DNA from: Macrocystis pyrifera
Lineage: Eukaryota; Sar; Phaeophyceae; Laminariales; Laminariaceae
Assembly (NCBI GenBank): GCA_031763025.1
Contig: JASSKH010000030.1
Location: 1,805,197 to 1,869,196 of the forward strand
Direction: 5' to 3'
DNA length: 64,000 bases
Shown: piece by piece, positions 61,231 to 64,000 of the stretch
Layout: every line of letters starts with the position of its first letter
How positions within the stretch are numbered: the stretch's first letter is position 1
The notes under the pieces: model-generated
What the model saw: the letters and a program-made list of their open reading frames with translations, nothing else
What the model was told of the DNA's origin: nothing
Databases searched by the model: none
Position numbers and translations under genes: made by a program

Positions 61231-62250
61231 CTGCTCCGGATGAATGTGATAGTACCAAAGCTAGAATATGCAGAAAAAATATCGGGAGGGAACGCGGAAG
61301 TTCGTAAAAAAGCTGGAAACAGTACTTATGACAGCAACTGAAAAAAATAATAGAATGCTCAAGTTCGACGAGTAATACATCATGAATGGCAGAACTGGGA
61401 ATGTACCCACTCTAGGCTAATAGAGACGTGAGAAAGTTGAAACGGCAATACGTATAAAGTAAGGGACATGCCAAAAAAAAGATATTGCTAGCCATACTGT
61501 AGTTAATAGAGCTGTACGGGAGAAGTACCAAAAGGGCGAGCCGGAATAAGATGGGATGACGTAGTCGAGAAAGTGCAGGGACATAGGAAGAACCTAGAAG
61601 AGGTAATCTCCGCAGAGAAGTTTGGGAAGTACCAGACAGAAGTAGAAGGAGGGATACAAAGGAAGGAACGACTAGCGCTAAGAAACAAGGTGAAAGCGGA
61701 GAAACACTTACGAGATATGCGAGGGGTTAAGCGAAGGAATAGGAACGAAAACGTATTGGCGTGCCCAGTGGACTTCGCAAAAATGTTGAAACTGCGATAC
61801 CGTGTAGGTGACCTGGACCCGCCAGAAAGAAGAAAGAGGTAGACCTGCAGCCGGGAGGAGGGGGAAGTAGATGCACAGATGTGCCCGTGTGGTGAAGCAA
61901 TAGAAAGTAGAACTCGCATAGTAGGAGAATGTGAAATGTACAAGGAGGAACGGGATGTGTTAGAAGAGGAGATGAGGGAAATAGACGGGTATGGCATGGA
62001 GGAGTTTGGTAATCTAGATAGCAGGGAGAAGACGATCGCTATCCTAGGAGATAGATGGTGGCCACAGGCAGACAGACAGGAAGGGGATAATATTCTCAAA
62101 AGGTTTCTATGTAATATACGGAAACAACACAATGAAAGCCCAGCTGTTGGAGGTGTCTCTGCTAGGAGTAGAAACGGTGCTCCGTCTCGAAAGGGATGCG
62201 TGGTCAAACGTCAAATGACGAAGGCAGGCAACAAATGAGTACGCTCCCCC
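61231..62250 (+). mobile_element. 5'-truncated LINE copy, array member
   Basis: Starts at the same base of the LINE as the preceding copy (GATGAATGTGATAGTACCAA) and shares its private differences, so it is a duplicate of it rather than an independent insertion. The 3' part encodes CPCGEAIESRTRIVGECEMY. Ends ATGAGTACG then C-rich. Confidence 0.75.
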
Positions 62251-62271
62251 TCCCCTCCCTCCGCCTCCTGA

Positions 62272-62358
62272 TCCGTCTCGAAAAAACATGCGTGGTCAAC
62301 GCTCAAATTACGAAGGTAAGCAACGAATGACTGCGCCTCCCCCCCCCCCCCCCCCCCC
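62272..62358 (+). mobile_element. LINE 3'-terminus fragment with poly(C)
   Basis: Short copy (CCGTCTCGAAAAAACATGCG, then AACGAATGACTGCGCC) ending in about 20 C. Last member of the array. Confidence 0.6.
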
Positions 62359-62682
62359 GTGCGCCTCCACCTGATTGAACGGCAACATCATCATATGTAC
62401 CAGAACACAAATTTAACCAGTCAACAATACAAAACTGCAGGCAGTATACCCATCCATGGTGCGTGTATGCATGGAACGGTTTGCTTGTACGTAGTATACA
62501 ATCATGTCGGGTACTGCCGGTACCTTCAGGTTACTTCCTCATTTGAGGTGCCTCTTCTGTGAGGGCGACATGCATGTTTTGACTCGAAAGGACAACTACA
62601 TCCGAAGCACGGCTCCAGACGGTGGCCGGCGACTTTGAACGCGTCGTTTCGTCAACGGTGTGACTGTGTCACGGATGGTTCT

Positions 62683-62788
62683 GTTACGGAGGTCCATAGT
62701 TAACAGGACCTATGGTGTACATAAAAAACTATATATTTACGTATTTTTACTAACAAAATTTGGTCCCATTAACTATGGACCCCCGGAA
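62683..62788. mobile_element. MITE family 1
   Basis: TTACGGAGGTCCATAGTTAA to TTAACTATGGACCCCCGGAA. The GGAA end is shared with the copy at 60895. Confidence 0.7.
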
Positions 62789-63029
62789 TAGATGGCCGTA
62801 TCACGTGTAGTAAGTGCTTTGGATGGGGTCACAAGACAGTTATTTCTGAGCATCTCACCTGGACTCGACGAATGAGTGCCGTGTGTACAGCCGTCCTCGC
62901 CCTCTGGCTCTCGAGCGACCGTCTATAGTTTGGGAAGCCTTAAAGACTCACACGCCCAATCATAAGCGGCAGAAGCCGGGATCGAAGGGGCAAGATGGGG
63001 GGGGCATCACAATCAGAACTATCGCGAAC

Positions 63030-63172
63030 AAGGAGAGGAACGTTCTCCGGACCGTTCTCAGAGAAGTTGTCTAGAACATTCTCAGGAGCGTTACATCGAA
63101 CGTTCTCGGGAACGTTATGTGGAACGTTCTCAAGAGCGTTCTCCGGAGCATTCTCTAGAACGTCCTGTGGCA
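63030..63172. repeat. Minisatellite of GAACGTTCTC units
   Basis: About ten imperfect units of 12-13 bases (AGAACATTCTCAGGAGCGTT and variants). The unit is partly self-complementary (GAACGTTC). Confidence 0.7.
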
Positions 63173-63764
63173 GTTAACGCGCGATATGGGCGGGGGGAAA
63201 TCGTTGAAGAGAGCTGTGCTACGGTTTAAAAGAGGGGTTGCAATTAGGGGTCGCGATTAGGGTTTGCAATTAGGGATTGCCCTTTCGAGCCCAAAAATTT
63301 CTCGCTCACTGAGGAGCAGCAGGTATATCAGGTACGGTATTGCAGTATACCCGATACTTTCGGACCCGCCACGAAACTTTTTCTTGCGACCGCCAGATGA
63401 GCTCTGGCGGGGGAGGAGTTGCTACCAGCGATTTAGGAACAGCAACGCCTCCACAAAAGTTGTGGATTGCCCACCCAATCGGTCGAACTCACAACTGACG
63501 TGTTCGAAGCAATGCCATCAAAACAATTGAAAGCAAAAAATGGGGATGCCATGACACCCGTGCAAACTTTGCAGCATTTTTTCGATACTCGTACGACGTT
63601 CAGTTTACACGCTAATGGGATTGATTGCGTATCAGGCTTGCGCTTTCGCTGGTTTTTTTTTCTCTTAAAGTCACCCGCCGTGCCAAACGCGCCTCGGCTT
63701 GCGTTTTTTTTGCAAGAGATGCATCGTCGTGACTACTGAGCAAGAATATGCAATGCGTTTACCG

Positions 63765-64000
63765 TGGTAGGGGGGGGGGGGGGAGGGGAGGGTGTACTCG
63801 ATATTTATGCATGGCCGTAGTCGTATGACCGTAGACCCACACATCTCTACAATGCCGAGACGGAGCACGTCGAGCTTTCAACGACCAGGCAGACATTGCT
63901 TGCACCAAGCGCGAAGCGAAACGTGAGATGTGCGGCGAGTCGCACGAAGGTTGAGCTGCAGCCTACCAACAACCGCTTTCGAGGCGGACTTGCATATGGA
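63765..64000 (-). mobile_element. Structured retroelement copy (reverse), running off the window
   Basis: Poly(G), GGTGTACTCGATATTTATGC, CATGGCCGTAGTCGTATGAC, CTTGCACCAAGCGCGAAGCG, GGTTGAGCTGCAGCCTACCA, TTTCGAGGCGGACTTGCATA. The 5' end of the element lies beyond position 64000. Confidence 0.65.

Noticed and set aside
59332..62207. Several 100-234-codon minus-strand ORFs starting MTTHPFRD or similar
   Set aside because: All are antisense shadows of truncated LINE copies; the real (broken) coding strand is plus.
1..64000. CRISPR arrays, rRNA genes, prokaryotic operons, integrated bacterial or viral genes
   Set aside because: Tandem repeats here have no constant-repeat/unique-spacer pattern. 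No rRNA core sequence, ribosome-binding-site series or capsid/integrase-like frame was recognised.

Overview
This window looks like nuclear DNA of an intron-rich eukaryote. The coding exons are short and joined by GT-AG (and two GC-AG) introns. Coding density is very low, microsatellites and minisatellites are abundant, and transposon debris is everywhere. There are no operons, Shine-Dalgarno sites or prokaryotic genes. The combination of introns near 1 kb, secreted kelch/EGF-type proteins and mixed GC content fits a multicellular stramenopile such as a brown alga. That assignment is inference only; no diagnostic gene is present.

Two genes can be rebuilt exon by exon because reading phases and splice sites agree. 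Gene 1 (+ strand, 9731-39058, 19 exons, about 1195 residues) encodes a signal peptide, about six kelch blades each split over two or more exons, several Cys-rich EGF-like modules, a hydrophobic segment, and an Ala/Thr-rich tail encoded by an expanded CTG/CTA tract. Gene 2 (- strand, 52124-47769, 5 exons, 268 residues) encodes a small secreted protein with two tandem copies of a Kre9/Knh-like beta-sandwich module. Both probably act at the cell surface or in the wall or matrix. They are not an operon, and the sequence gives no direct evidence that they work together.

Layout: 1-9.7 kb is repeats and MITEs, including a 776-bp Harbinger-like element at 4509-5284, plus one possible small first exon at 8664. 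9.7-39.1 kb is gene 1, whose introns are full of repeats. 39.1-47.7 kb is intergenic, with tRNA-derived SINEs, a large CTA tract and another repeat family. 47.7-52.2 kb is gene 2. 52.2-64 kb is intergenic, with a minisatellite and a head-to-tail array of 5'-truncated LINE copies.

Mobile DNA includes: about 20 copies of a ~105-bp palindromic MITE whose TA target duplication can be read from an empty and a filled site inside this window; a hairpin MITE flanked by TTAA (piggyBac-like); a hairpin MITE with ATTTTATAAATTTTGAAATA ends; the Harbinger-like element with TTA duplication; a tRNA-derived SINE; and a LINE with a structured non-autonomous partner. The LINE and its partner share about 75 nt of 3' sequence and end in poly(C) rather than poly(A). 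The most unusual gene-level signal is that exon edges of gene 1 (exon 13 acceptor, exon 13 donor, exon 14 3' end) have each been duplicated into the neighbouring intron.
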